Source: Symsagittifera roscoffensis
Taxonomy: Eukaryota; Xenacoelomorpha; Acoela; Convolutidae
Assembly: GCF_963678635.1 (NCBI RefSeq)
Contig: NC_087067.1
Coordinates: 41,252,379-41,316,378 of the forward strand
Length of the DNA: 64,000 bases
Direction: 5' to 3'
Shown: piece by piece, positions 12,107-22,854 of the stretch
Numbering within the stretch: the stretch's first letter is position 1
Layout: each line of letters starts with the position of its first letter
Translations under genes and position numbers: made by a program
The notes under the pieces: model-generated
What the model saw: the letters and a program-made list of their open reading frames with translations, nothing else
What the model was told of the DNA's origin: nothing
Database searches by the model: none

Positions 12107-12574
12107 GTGGTGGTGTGGCACGACATCATCAATAATTCTATCAACAGTCACCGCACAAACAATTTCAGAGCTTGCACTGCAGAGGAATTGACAGAAATCC
12201 TGAAGACACTGACAAATATCAGCGCAATTGTATACTGTCAGAGAAACGGTACACCGGATATCAGGAACCAGCTGATCAGCTCGGGTATTCTTGTCATTCC
12301 TTTTACACAGTGTCTCATTTCAAAGAGGAAGAGAAGAACGGAGCTGGTCAACGAATATCAGGCACTGCACCAGGACGTCCAGCTGGAGCTAAAGTCTTTG
12401 AGGATTGTGTTCGAACACCAAGACAACCTGCCAGCTGTCTTGTCCAAGCTTCGTTCAAACACGAAAAAGAAATCTCAATCGAGAAGGATGGCGGAGAAAA
12501 GAAGACTGGTGAACATAGGCGAAGCAACTGTTGGTCGGACTGACGAGGAGGCTTCAACGGAGAGGATGAGTTAA
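12107..12574 (+). CDS. PLE upstream ORF (ORF1-like), unknown function
   Basis: This frame lies upstream of the RT frame in each tandem unit. It contains VVWHDIINNSI, LTNISAIVYCQRNGTPDI, a basic KRKRRTELVNEY segment and a lysine/arginine-rich C-terminus (KKKSQSRRMAEKRR). The first listed codon is GTG; no nearby ATG start is evident, so the true N-terminus is unknown. The C-terminal charge suggests nucleic-acid binding (inference). I do not recognise a named domain. The orthologous frames in units C (14231) and D (16359) are broken by an early TAA after KRKRRTELVN. Confidence 0.5.
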   Translation: MVVWHDIINNSINSHRTNNFRACTAEELTEILKTLTNISAIVYCQRNGTPDIRNQLISSGILVIPFTQCLISKRKRRTELVNEYQALHQDVQLELKSLRIVFEHQDNLPAVLSKLRSNTKKKSQSRRMAEKRRLVNIGEATVGRTDEEASTERMS

Positions 12575-12620
12575 ACTTATGTTATTTGAGTTGCTTTGTG
12601 TCACGTGAGGTTTATTCCTC

Positions 12621-13418
12621 GTGGCCTGCAAACCAATGAGCACAGTTGTACTCCCACCTCCATTCTTGATTTGGACTTTGAAAAACAACCTCATTTGGAA
12701 ATTAGTCCGGGATTATGCGTCCATATATTTTAAATTTATCAACTGTCACCAACGTGTTAAATTTTTGAGAGTTTGTCTAGAAAACGACATTATACCTGAT
12801 TTTTTGAGGTTCAGGGTACCGGAAAATGGGGTGTTTTCGAACGAAGTGGTACACAGTTTTCAGACAAAACTTCTAAGAACGGAGATAAACAAGGCAAGGA
12901 CAGATGAGAAAAACGTTGAAGTCAAACTAGAAAGGGCGAGAGGCGCAATACAGAGGGGTGTAGATGAGAAGTTTTGGCCTTCGGTAATTAAATATTTAAG
13001 TCTTAGGGGACAAAGACAAACAGCAACAGTCAAAGAGACCCATCAGAAGAAGCTAATGAAACTATCAGAAAGGCAAGACCGACCTCTAGGGAAGCAAGGT
13101 GAGGGTTCGGTAAGAGCTCTTGATGATGTTGAATTATCAAATTGGGTACAACAAGTGTTGGCATTAGGGCCAAAGCATCCCGTCAGGGATAAATTTAATG
13201 AGACACACTTTCTCGCCGACATTGACATCTTTCTATCGGATCTCAAAAATCGTAAAGTCCCCGGGGAGGCCCTTTGTGAGATCGAAGCTGTGGCAAAAGC
13301 CTATGCTAAGAGGGTGAAACAAACACCATCTGACAAAGGCGTTGATAAGGCCCGAAAGTATCTGAAGAGTAATGGATTAGTTGCGGTACCGCATGACAAA
13401 GGCGCGGGTTTTTTGTAA
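12621..13418 (+). pseudogene. PLE RT N-terminal fragment (unit B)
   Basis: 265 codons of the RT N-terminal region, including the LGPKHPVRDKFNETHFLADI block shared with copy A. The frame ends at GAGFL then TAA, where copy A reads GVGFCVMKK. It is followed by about 80 bp of out-of-frame continuation, then the 183-bp block. Truncated before every catalytic motif. Confidence 0.8.
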
Positions 13419-13666
13419 TGAGAAAGGAAACCTACGAGATAAGTTGTCGGATACATTAGATTCAAATCAATTCAGCAAAAGTAAAGGAACAAGTGACTCT
13501 AAAACTGGAACAACTCTTATTTAAGAACATCTTCATAAGTCGACAAAAACAGTTAAATTATTGACACGGGAAGTGAAAAACTATCTTGAAAATAGAAGAC
13601 CAGCACAAAAATTTAAAAAACCAAATAAATTGAAAAAAGCGAAATAACTGCGTGATAAAAATTAAT

Positions 13667-15794
13667 GTAGATCTTTAAAAAATCTTAAAAACTGAAAAAT
13701 GATATCAAGTAATACGACAAAGAATAACAAAACCTAATAAGAATTTTTGAAGTAATGATGTGTGTGACACTTTTTATGATCTTTGATCATTTTGTACAGA
13801 TAGTTTAGAATTTTTAAAACCTGAAGATGCACAAAATGTGCAAAAACGTTTGTTTGAATTTACAATTTTAACGCATTCTCAAAATATTTAGATGTAAAAT
13901 TTTGAAACCCAACGGCGTTGAGCCAATTCTCAATTACAGTCTCTCCTACAAGGAGACGTAATTTTAAATTTATTTTCCCTTGTTTTATTGGAGAAATCTT
14001 TTTAGTTGAAAAATCTTTTTATATTTTACCATGTTAGAATTGAAATGGTCTACATTGTAGCAGCTAGCTCACTCTACCACAGCCTGGAACAACTTAGCAA
14101 CCCGGAAAAAGAACAATTTTTACCCAAAATTTTGGCTATTCCGGGACTTTCTTTAAACCCGAACACCACGAACCCATAGAAGAACCTCGCAAGCCTACTC
14201 TGCACGGCACCTCTTGCAGAAAAACGTCAAGTGGTGGTGTGGCACGACATCATCAATAATTCTATCAACAGTCACCGCACAAACAATTTCAGAGCTTGCA
14301 CTGCAGAGGAATTGACAGAAATCCTGAAGACACTGACAAATATCAGCGCAATTGTATACTGTCAGAGAAACGGTACACCGGATATCAGGAACCAGCTGAT
14401 CAGCTCGGGTATTCTTGTCATTCCTTTTACAAAGTGTCTCATATCAAAGAGGAAGAGAAGAACGGAGCTGGTCAACTAATATCAGGCACTGCACCAGGAC
14501 GTCCAGCTGGAGCTAAAGTCTTTGAGGATTGTCTTTGTTCGATTACCAAGACAACCTGCCAGCTGTCTTGTCCAAGCTTCGTTCAAACACGAAAAAGAAA
14601 TCTCAATCGAGAAGGATGGCGGAGAAAAGAAGACTGGTGAACATAGGCGAAGCAACTGTTGGTCGGACTGACGAGGAGGCTTCAACGGAGAGGATGAGTT
14701 AAACTTGTGTTATTTGAGTTGCTTTGTGTCACGTGAGGTTTATTCCTCGTGGCCTGCAAACCAATGAGCACAGTTGTACTCCCACCTCCATTCTTGATTT
14801 GGACTTTGAAAAACAACCTCATTTGGAAATTAGTCCGTGATTATGCGTCCATATATTTTAAATTTATCAACTGTCACCAACTTGTTAAATTTTTGAGAGT
14901 TTGTCTAGAAAACGACATTATACCTGATTTTTTGAGGTTCAGGGTACCGGAAAATGGGTTGTTTTCGAACGAAGTGGTACACAGTTTTCAGACAAAACTT
15001 CTAAGAACGGAGATAAACAAGGCAAGGACAGATGAGAAAAACGTTGAAGTCAAACTAGAAAGGGCGAGAGGCGCAATACAGAGGGGTGTAGATGAGAAGT
15101 TTTGGCCTTCGGTAATTAAATATTTAAGTCTTAGGGGACAAAGACAAACAGCAACAGTCAAAGAGACCCATCAGAAGAAGCTAATGAAACTATCAGAAAG
15201 GCAAGACCGACCTCTAGGGAAGCAAGGTGAGGGTTCGGTAAGAGCTCTTGATGATGTTGAATTATCAAATTGGGTACAACAAGTGTTGGCATTAGGGCCA
15301 AAGCATCCCGTCAGGGATAAATTTAATGAGACACACTTTCTCGCCGACATTGACATCTTTCTATCGGATCTCAAAAATCGTAAAGTCCCCGGGGAGGCCC
15401 TTTGTGAGATCGAAGCTGTGGCAAAAGCCTATGCTAAGAGGGTGAAACAAACACCATCTGACAAAGGCGTTGATAAGGCCCGAAAGTATCTGAAGAGTAA
15501 TGGATTAGTTGCGGTACCGCATGACAAAGGCGCGGGTTTTTTGTAATGAGAAAGGACACCTACGAGATAAGTTGTCGGATACATTAGATTCAAATCAATT
15601 CAGCAAAAGTAAAGGAACAAGTGACTCTAAAACTGGAACAACTCTTATTTAAGAACATCTTCATAAGTCGACAAAAACAGTTAAATTATTGACACGGGAA
15701 GTGAAAAACTATCTTGAAAATAGAAGACCAGCACAAAAATTTAAAAAACCAAATAAATTGAAAAAAGCGAAATAACTGCGTGATAAAAATTAAT
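13667..15794 (+). repeat. PLE tandem unit C (truncated)
   Basis: A 2128-bp unit nearly identical to unit B with the same internal truncation and terminal 183-bp block. Upstream-ORF fragments lie at 14231-14479 and the RT N-terminal frame at 14749-15546. The shared truncation point shows that units B and C derive from one defective ancestor. Confidence 0.85.
14749..15546 (+). pseudogene. PLE RT N-terminal fragment (unit C)
   Basis: 265 codons differing from the unit B frame at only a few positions (for example CHQLVK for CHQRVK and NGLFSN for NGVFSN). It has the same terminal frameshift and no catalytic RT motif. Confidence 0.8.
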
Positions 15795-15948
15795 GTAGAT
15801 CTTTAAAAAATCTTAAAAACTGAAAAATGATATCAAGTAATACGACAAAGAATAACAAAACCTAATAAGAATTTTTGAAGTAATGATGTGTGTGACACTT
15901 TTTATGATCTTTGATCATTTTGTACAGATAGTTTAGAATTTTTAAAAC

Positions 15949-15976
15949 CTGAAGATGCACAAAATGTGCAAAAACG
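15949..15976 (+). ncRNA. Hammerhead-ribozyme-like motif, mutated (unit D; same in unit C at 13821-13848)
   Basis: CTGAAGA plus an intact GCAC/GTGC hairpin, but the following GAAA is replaced by AAAA, which should disrupt the catalytic core. Units C and D share the change, so it predates their duplication. Confidence 0.4.
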
Positions 15977-16358
15977 TTTGTTTGAATTTACAATTTTAAC
16001 GCATTCTCAAAATATTTAGATGTAAAATTTTGAAACCCAACGGCGTTGAGCCAATTCTCAATTACAGTCTCTCCTACAAGGAGACGTAATTTTAAATTTA
16101 TTTTCCCTTGTTTTATTGGAGAAATCTTTTTAGTTGAAAAATCTTTTTATATTTTACCATGTTAGAATTGAAATGGTCTACATTGTAGCAGCTAGCTCAC
16201 TCTACCACAGCCTGGAACAACTTAGCAACCCGGAAAAAGAACAATTTTTACCCAAAATTTTGGCTATTCTGGGACTTTCTTTAAACCCGAACACCACGAA
16301 CCCATAGAAGAACCTCGCAAGCCTACTCTGCAGGGCACCTCTAGCAGAAAAACGTCAA

Positions 16359-16840
16359 GTGGTGGTGTGGCACGACATCATCAATAATTCTATCAACAGT
16401 CACCGCACAAACAATTTCAGAGCTTGCACTGCAGAGGAATTGACAGAAATCCTGAAGACACTGACAAATATCAGCGCAATTGTATACTGTCAGAGAAACG
16501 GTACACCGGATATCAGGAACCAGCTGATCAGCTCGGGTATTCTTGTCATTCCTTTTACAAAGTGTCTCATATCAAAGAGGAAGAGAAGAACGGAGCTGGT
16601 CAACTAATATCAGGCACTGCACCAGGACGTCCAGCTGGAGCTAAAGTCTTTGAGGATTGTGTTCGATTACCAAGACAACCTGCCAGCTGTCTTGTCCAAG
16701 CTTCGTTCAAACACGAAAAAGAAATCTCAATCGAGAAGGATGGCGGAGAAAAGAAGACTGGTGAACATAGGCGAAGCAACTGTTGGTCGGACTGACGAGG
16801 AGGCTTCAACGGAGAGGATGAGTTAAACTTGTGTTATTTG
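16359..16840 (+). pseudogene. PLE upstream ORF of copy D, broken
   Basis: Same product as the frame at 12107 but with a TAA after about 82 codons. The conserved VVWHDIINNSI and AIVYCQRNG segments are intact. The basic tail continues downstream out of frame. Confidence 0.6.
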
Positions 16841-16872
16841 AGTTGCTTTGTGTCACGTGAGGTTTATTCCTC

Positions 16873-18052
16873 GTGGCCTGCAAACCAATGAGCACAGTTG
16901 TACTCCCACCTCCATTCTTGATTTGGACTTTGAAAAACAACCTCATTTGGAAATTAGTCCGTGATTATGCGTCCATATATTTTAAATTTATCAACTGTCA
17001 CCAACGTGTTAAATTTTTGAGAGTTTGTCTAGAAAACGACATTATACCTGATTTTTTGAGGTTCAGGGTACCGGAAAATGGGGTGTTTTTGAACCAAGTG
17101 GTACACAGTTTTCAGACAAAACTTCTAAGAACGGAGATAAACAAGGCAAGGACAGATGAGAAAAACGTTGAAGTCAAACTAGAAAGGGCAAGAGGCGCAG
17201 TACAGAGGGGTGTAGATGAGAAGTTTTGGCCTTCGGTAATTAAATATTTAAGTCTTAGGGGACAAAGACAAACAGCAACAGTCAAAGAGACCCATCAGAA
17301 GAAGCTAATGAAACTATCAGAAAGGCAAGACCGACCTCTAGGGAAGCAAGGTGAGGGTTCGGTAAGAGCTCTTGATGATGTTGAATTACCAAATTGGGTA
17401 CAACAAGTGTTGGCATTAGGGCCAAAGTATCCTGTCAGGGATAAATTTAATGAGACACACTTTCTCGCCGACATTGACATCTTTCTATTGGATCTCAAAA
17501 ATCGTAAAGTCCCCGGGGAGGCCCTTTGTGAGATCGAAGCTGTGGCAAAAGCCTATGCTAAGAGGGTGAAACAAACACCATCTGACAAAGGCGTTGAGAA
17601 GGCCCGAAAGTATCTGAAGAGTAATGGATTAGTTGCGGTACCGCATGACAAAGGCGTGGGTTTTTTGTAATGAGAAAGGACACCTACGAGATAAGTTGTC
17701 GGATACATTAGATTCAAATCAATTCAGCAAAGGTAAAGGAACAAGTGATGCGATTGTTTTGAACATAGAAAGAGACATCAATAAGGAGTTGTTGGCTACG
17801 AGGAAAAAAGATGAAATAAGTGAGAGTCTCTACACAGGGATGAGGTCTACTGGGGGGCAGCCCGCCAGGCTTTATGGGTTGGCGAAAGTGAATAAAGTGA
17901 ATACCCCATTAAGACCGGTCCTCTCCTTGCCTGGTAGCTCTTATTATAACTTGAACAAAGTTCTTGCTAAATTTTTTGAGAAAATTGAGGGCGCAAACAT
18001 CGAAACCAACTCACTAGATGCGAGAGAAATCTTAGAGAGCACTAATCTTTAG
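16873..18052 (+). pseudogene. PLE copy D RT N-terminus and fingers, frameshifted
   Basis: The frame at 16873-17670 gives the N-terminal region ending GVGFL; the frame at 17633-18052 resumes at DKLSDTLDSNQFS. A short third-frame piece between them implies two 1-nt shifts close together. Units B and C carry the same pair at the same place, so the defect is ancestral. The second frame has the PLE fingers motifs (PARLYGLAKVNK, PLRPVLSLPGSSYYNLNKVL) and ends at an in-frame TAG (18050) just before motif A. Confidence 0.8.
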
Positions 18053-18064
18053 CTCAATGAAAAC

Positions 18065-19501
18065 TTGATATCTCTAGATGTGAAGAGTTTGTACACAAAT
18101 GTTCCACTGAAAGAAGCGATAGACATAGCTCTGAGAAAACTGTATGAGCAAGATGAACCACCATCAATTGCTAGGAAAACCATGAAGAGACTGTTGAACA
18201 TGGCAATTAGTCAAGTCCATTTCAAGTGCAAGGAAACATGGTACGTTCAGAAAGATGGTTTGGCGATGGGGGCATCTCTTGCCGTTATTTTAGCAAATCT
18301 TTGGCTGAAGCAATACGAAACTGCACTATCAAGGGATATTCCCGAAATGTTTTTGCCCGAGAAAGATCTTCACGGAATATGTCCCGAGTCTAATAAGAAA
18401 GTCACGTACAGGTCAAAAGGTGTAGAATGTGAATGCTGTTTGAACTGGTATCACGTAAAATGCAGTGATATACCAGATGATGAGTATCGAAATATAAGTG
18501 AAACCGTCTGGTACTGCAGAAAATGCATCGCAATAAGGGAGAAAAATAAGTCAGGGCAACAATCAAAATTGTTTCTCCGTTACGTTGATGATATAGTGAG
18601 AACAGTGAAGGGTGATCCTGAAAAAGTGCTACGTGCTGCAAACTTACTACATCCAAATTTACAGTTCACAATAGAGACACCAAACACAAACGGAACTTTG
18701 GCATTTTTGGATTTACAAATTAGTATTGACAAAAGCAGGAAAATTAGCTGTGGGTGGTATCAAAAACCAACAGATACAGGTACCATACTCAATTTTAGAA
18801 GCTGCGCCCCCCTTCAGTACAAGAGAAGTGTGATTGAAGGAACTGTTCACCGGGTTTTCCGCAGTACGTCAACATGGGAAGAATATGATAAAGCCATGAA
18901 AATCAACCGTGAGCAGTGGTTGGATAACCAATATCCGGAAAGTTGGTCGTCGCGGGTTGCATCCCATGCCCTTGAAAAGATCATCAGCGAGGGCAAAAAC
19001 AAAAAGAACATGGCTGAGAAAAATAAGCACTGTGATTATAGCAGTGATTCACCACCCACCTTGATGGTCCAATATAGGGGGAATCACAGTCAGACATTAG
19101 CAAAAAAAGTGCGCGATATCACCAATGCGCTGATAATCTTCACGACGAGGAAATTGAAAACTTGTATGCCCTCTCTAATATCCTCCTTTTCCAGTGAACT
19201 GAAATCAAAAGTGGTGACCAGACTTGAATGTTGTGGGTGCAAATCCATCTATGTTGGCCAGACGGTCCGACATCTCACCACAAGGATTGAGGAACACCGA
19301 AAAGAGGATACCCCAGTTGGACAGCATATAAGGCAGTGTGGTAGTGAGCGTGGTAAGTCTGAGTTTAATTGGAAAATTATCGACCAGGCGTCCAGCAGCA
19401 TCAAGTTACTTACATTAGAGGCGCTGCACATTAGGAAAGAGAGACCGGCAATTAACACGCGCGACGAGTTTAGAAGTAGGGAGCTGACACTAAGGCTATA
19501 G
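18065..19501 (+). CDS. PLE copy D RT palm with internal PHD-like finger, thumb and GIY-YIG endonuclease
   Basis: 478 codons, same frame as the preceding piece. Motif A is ISLDVKSLYTNVP (residues 2-14). Motif B is QKDGLAMGASLAVILANLW (about 82-100). A Cys/His-rich insert follows at about residues 114-155: HGIC, ECECC, WYHVKC and VWYCRKC, spaced like a PHD C4HC3 finger with His in place of the first Cys. Catalytic motif C, FLRYVDDIVR, comes next (about 170), then the thumb (CGWYQKPTDTG), an ECCGC linker and GIY-YIG endonuclease motifs YVGQTVRHLTTRIEEH, LTLEAL and NTRDEFRSREL. PLEs prime reverse transcription at nicked DNA using this endonuclease. The insert may bind chromatin or simply structure the palm (inference). 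Confidence 0.85.
   Translation: MISLDVKSLYTNVPLKEAIDIALRKLYEQDEPPSIARKTMKRLLNMAISQVHFKCKETWYVQKDGLAMGASLAVILANLWLKQYETALSRDIPEMFLPEKDLHGICPESNKKVTYRSKGVECECCLNWYHVKCSDIPDDEYRNISETVWYCRKCIAIREKNKSGQQSKLFLRYVDDIVRTVKGDPEKVLRAANLLHPNLQFTIETPNTNGTLAFLDLQISIDKSRKISCGWYQKPTDTGTILNFRSCAPLQYKRSVIEGTVHRVFRSTSTWEEYDKAMKINREQWLDNQYPESWSSRVASHALEKIISEGKNKKNMAEKNKHCDYSSDSPPTLMVQYRGNHSQTLAKKVRDITNALIIFTTRKLKTCMPSLISSFSSELKSKVVTRLECCGCKSIYVGQTVRHLTTRIEEHRKEDTPVGQHIRQCGSERGKSEFNWKIIDQASSSIKLLTLEALHIRKERPAINTRDEFRSRELTLRL
18360..18540 (+). other. PHD-finger-like insert between RT motifs B and C
   Basis: Ligand order is H-x2-C, then C-x1-C-C, a WYHVKC block with the central His, and a W followed by YCRKC. This is the PHD layout with a conserved Trp before the last Cys pair. 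Copy A keeps only the last Cys pair (HCKRC) directly before its YVDD box. Antisense copy G keeps the first part (CKLCPEC ... KGVECE) near 25960-26010. The insert is therefore a family character. Confidence 0.7.
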
Positions 19502-19784
19502 TTCCAGAATCGAAAAATTCTGGCTAAAACAACAAAATTTTGAAACAACTTACATGTTAGCATAAAAATTAGCCACAAAACGAAAGTGTGAAAATAAAAA
19601 TGAAGAAAACTCTCAAAAGTTTGTGACAAAATGTTTTAAAATGTTACATAATAGTTGTTACATAATTTCAATGATATTTGTAAAGTTTTGATTGGTTGAA
19701 TTTTTAAAATTTTGAAGTAATGATGTGTGTGACACTTTTTATGATCTTTGATCATTTTGTACAGATAGTTTAGAATTTTTGAAA

Positions 19785-19812
19785 CTGAAGATGCACAAAA
19801 TGTGCGAAAACG
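19785..19812 (+). ncRNA. Hammerhead-ribozyme-like motif downstream of PLE copy D
   Basis: CTGAAGA, perfect GCAC/GTGC hairpin, GAAAACG. It lies in the 3' pseudo-LTR of copy D (about 19713-19856), matching the region at the start of each tandem unit. Confidence 0.45.
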
Positions 19813-19860
19813 TTTGTTTGAATTTACAATTTTAACGCATTCTTATAAGAATAAGAAATT

Positions 19861-20565
19861 CGCCAAAAAATGAACTATCACGATGTTGCAAAAATTCTGG
19901 AAAGATTTGCGAAATACGTAAAAATCATGCTTGATGTTCAACAAAAAGGCAAGCTACCGGCCCCAAAACTGGATAACTTTCAAAAAAATTTGTGAATTTA
20001 ACGAGCTTTTTTTATTCCAACATCCTGTGCTGTTGGAATAAAAAATATATTCCAACATTATGTGAATATGCTATTGCTGCACAGATCGTAGAAATATCAA
20101 AATTTTAAGTTGTGATTCCACTGAAGTAGAGAAAAGAAACTCCTCTGGGTACCTGCCGTAATTTGACTGTTATTATGATTGTTATTAATATTTAGTACAA
20201 TCGAAAAAACAGCTGAAAAAAAAATCAACCGAGAAAAAAAACTCAATAACTGCCGGACACAAATTTTCCCTGCATAATTTCAATGGCCAAATCCTTCAAA
20301 CAGCGTTTAGGTCTGCTTAGAAAAAGTGGGGTCTGTCCCACTATAGCCCCTCCGAAAAAACACACCCCCCGTAGCTAATTCAGACAAAACAAATAAACAT
20401 TCACAATGGAATAGTAGACGCATCTCGAGATAACACTAAAGCGAGGGAATCGATATTAGAGGAGGACTTGGCGAAGAACGTGAGCCTCAATTTGCACAAT
20501 TACTTTTGCATGAATAGGGAATCTAAAGTGAAGGAAGAAATATTTGCTAAAAAGTAAATTTCAAA
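19861..20565. other. Spacer between inverted PLE copies D and E
   Basis: No gene is seen. It contains a short palindrome, TTATTCCAACA ... TGTTGGAATAA, at about 20013-20042 with a third TTCCAACA half at 20050. Confidence 0.4.
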
Positions 20566-20593
20566 CGTTTTTTGCAACTATGTGCATCGTCAG
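20566..20593 (-). ncRNA. Hammerhead-like relic of inverted PLE copy E
   Basis: On the minus strand CTGACGATGCAC is kept, but the stem-II partner and GAAA have decayed. It lies just beyond the endonuclease end of copy E, as expected for a 3' pseudo-LTR. Confidence 0.35.
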
Positions 20594-21520
20594 GATTTTT
20601 ACAATAAACTAATCTAAATGACGATAAAACATCAATTTACAAATGTTATTTACAATATTTCACTTTAAATTTGGTTCTAAACCATCATGTTAAAAAATTA
20701 GCCAATCGCAGTTGACCTCTAAATTACTATTAAGATTAAGATACTTTTAACCTCTAAAATCAATCAAACATTTTAAAATTAATTTGTCTGGAAGTTTCTG
20801 AGTCATAATTTCAATTTAGACAAGTACGTTTTAAATAAAAAATCAAAAATATTTTGGGACTAAAATTTCAGTGTTAACTCCCTGCTCCTAAACTCATCGC
20901 GCGTGTTCAAGCCCGGTTTCTTTTTCCTGATCTGTATTGCCTCTAGTGTTAACAATTTTATTTGGTTGTTTGACCTATCTATAATTTCGCAAGTAAGATC
21001 TGCGCTATTTCCCTCAAATTGGCATTGCTGAAGGTGGAGGCCTACCGGTGAGTCTGCTTTCGTATGTTCCTCAATTCTAGTGGTCAAATGTCGAACAGTT
21101 TGTCCGACATAGGTGGAAGTGCATCATGACAGTTTATAAACCAATCTTGACGTGAGGTCATTAAAAAATGCTGACATCAGTGATGGTAAACATGATTCCA
21201 GTTTTCTTGTGGTGAAAACCACTTGAACGTTAGTTAATTTTCGTAACCTGTTAGCAAAATATTGGCTCTGGTTACCTCTATATTGCACCATCAGCAATGG
21301 GGGCTTCACATCCTTTGATGATTGAATTGACAAACACCTTTCACTATCCAGGGGCTTGCCCTTACCCTCGATGACCTTGCACAAGGCGTCTGAAGACACC
21401 TTTGCGGACGAATTTTCAGGGTACTGATTTGTCAGCCATTGCGCCCTATTAGTTTCCTTAGCCTTATCAAAGTGAAGAGTCTGCCGAAAGTGAAGGGTCT
21501 GCCGAATCATGCAAAAAGAC
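20566..21520 (-). pseudogene. PLE copy E (3' fragment, inverted)
   Basis: Minus-strand pieces in one frame. 21510-21124 covers the RT thumb region (RAQWLTNQYPE, MVQYRGNQSQYF, VVFTTRKLESCLPSL) and 21087-20860 the endonuclease (TTRIEEH, LTLEAIQIRKKKPGLNTRDE, RSRELTL). They are separated by one in-frame TGA in the Cys linker. The element is 5'-truncated at about 21520, upstream of which PLE similarity stops. It lies tail-to-tail with copy D. Confidence 0.8.
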
Positions 21521-22854
21521 TACAAGAGCAAATGGAGTGGATGCGGGCCTAAGAACAGCTGAAGGCATGGGAAGAGATCGTAATCAGTTCCGATTATGAA
21601 TAAGAACTGGCAAGGCAGATCACGAAGTCGAATGTGTCAGGACCCATCACCTCGAAGACAAGGGGCACGAACTGGAGGGGTGTTCAGGGATTGGTTCTTG
21701 AGTCGTGAGCGGGGGAAAGAAAAAGGGACTTGAGTGTGAACTCAGATGAAATCTGAGGGCACGGAAAAGAAATTTTATTAAAAAATTATTGTTACTATTA
21801 TATTATATCTACTATATTAATCAAAATGCTGCATGACAATTTTCTGAATGGGTAGAACAAAAGAAATTTTAATCATTAGCTTACAAAGCGGAAATTCAGG
21901 TGTATGCAGATTTTGATTGCTGTTTAGCGATAATGTGACAATTTTGCAAGGTTGTGAAATTTGGTTTGTAGATAAAGTTAAATCTCTGCAAACTTCTGTA
22001 AATGACCACTGGCACTGTATCTTGAGACGCACTTAACATTCTGGGGGCTCACTGACAGACGACGACACGCAATGAGGACATCGACTTTAAGTCCAGGGAG
22101 TATGTGCCAGTCGGTCATATTTGGAAGTTTTACCTTGAGAAAACGTTTAGTCTTGATTATGGGATGAAATGCAATTTTTCAAAAATTCGAATTGAGTATA
22201 TCATGCTCAAGTTTCTCGCGACAACTGAAAATACCAGGAAAATAAGATCAGAAGATTCGAACTACAAGCGCGGGAAAGTAGTCAAAAATAGCAGCGGGAA
22301 ATTGCTATTCGCATTTTCAAAACATAAATCGAACGAGAGTAGAGCTGTCTAATTCTTTGCAGAAGACAGAAAGTGATCGCGAGTAGAGAGGAATTAAGCC
22401 AAAGTGGAGCAGAGTGAACCTTCGGTGGAAAGGTGGACAGCTGAAGCTGCCCATTGGTGCAGAACAAAAACATGTTTCTTGAGTTAAAACTTACTTATTT
22501 CAAACTTCTCGAGTTAAACCAAAATACCCAATCAATTCTAGAGTTGCTTTATAGTTTAGTTACTCAATTCTAGAGGTCGTGTCGGTATGTGAGTACCTAA
22601 TTTGTTTTTCTTGAGTGTGTTTTATTTTGTTATGTTGAATTAGGGAGAATTTTAGGTTGATCCATCTGAAATGGATCAAAGGTCCACTGTCTAACAAAAA
22701 GTTCCAACCCTGTTTTTAACCGCGTTCGCGTGTTTCAGGTATTTTGAGACCTGAGTATGGGGCATTCTTATTTTCTAGATTGGGGGGGGGGGTATTTTAG
22801 TAGTGGCATTTAATCTGTAACGCGGGTTTAGTAACTCAACATAGGGAGTATTTC
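21521..22854. other. Unassigned stretch, possibly a decayed coding relic
   Basis: 21530-21780 is more GC-rich than its surroundings and reads on the plus strand as interrupted peptides (for example EQLKAWEEIVISSDYE). This suggests a decayed gene or retroelement, but I cannot name a family. 22785-22793 is a short G run. The rest is AT-rich with no recognisable feature. Confidence 0.25.

Larger units (their letters stand above)
11543..13666 (+). repeat. PLE tandem unit B (truncated)
   Basis: A 2124-bp unit starting at GTAGATCTTT. It holds pseudo-LTR sequence, an upstream ORF (12107-12574) and an RT N-terminal frame (12621-13418), and then stops in the 183-bp block shared with copy A. The next unit begins at the same GTAGATCTTT landmark. 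It has no RT catalytic motifs or endonuclease. Confidence 0.85.
15795..19860 (+). mobile_element. Penelope-like element copy D, longest copy
   Basis: It opens with the same pseudo-LTR and upstream ORF as units B and C but continues through the full RT and the GIY-YIG endonuclease to a downstream pseudo-LTR at about 19713-19856. It is probably the parental structure of the array. Coding is broken by frameshifts near 17665-17690 and an in-frame TAG at 18050, so it looks non-autonomous as read. Confidence 0.85.
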
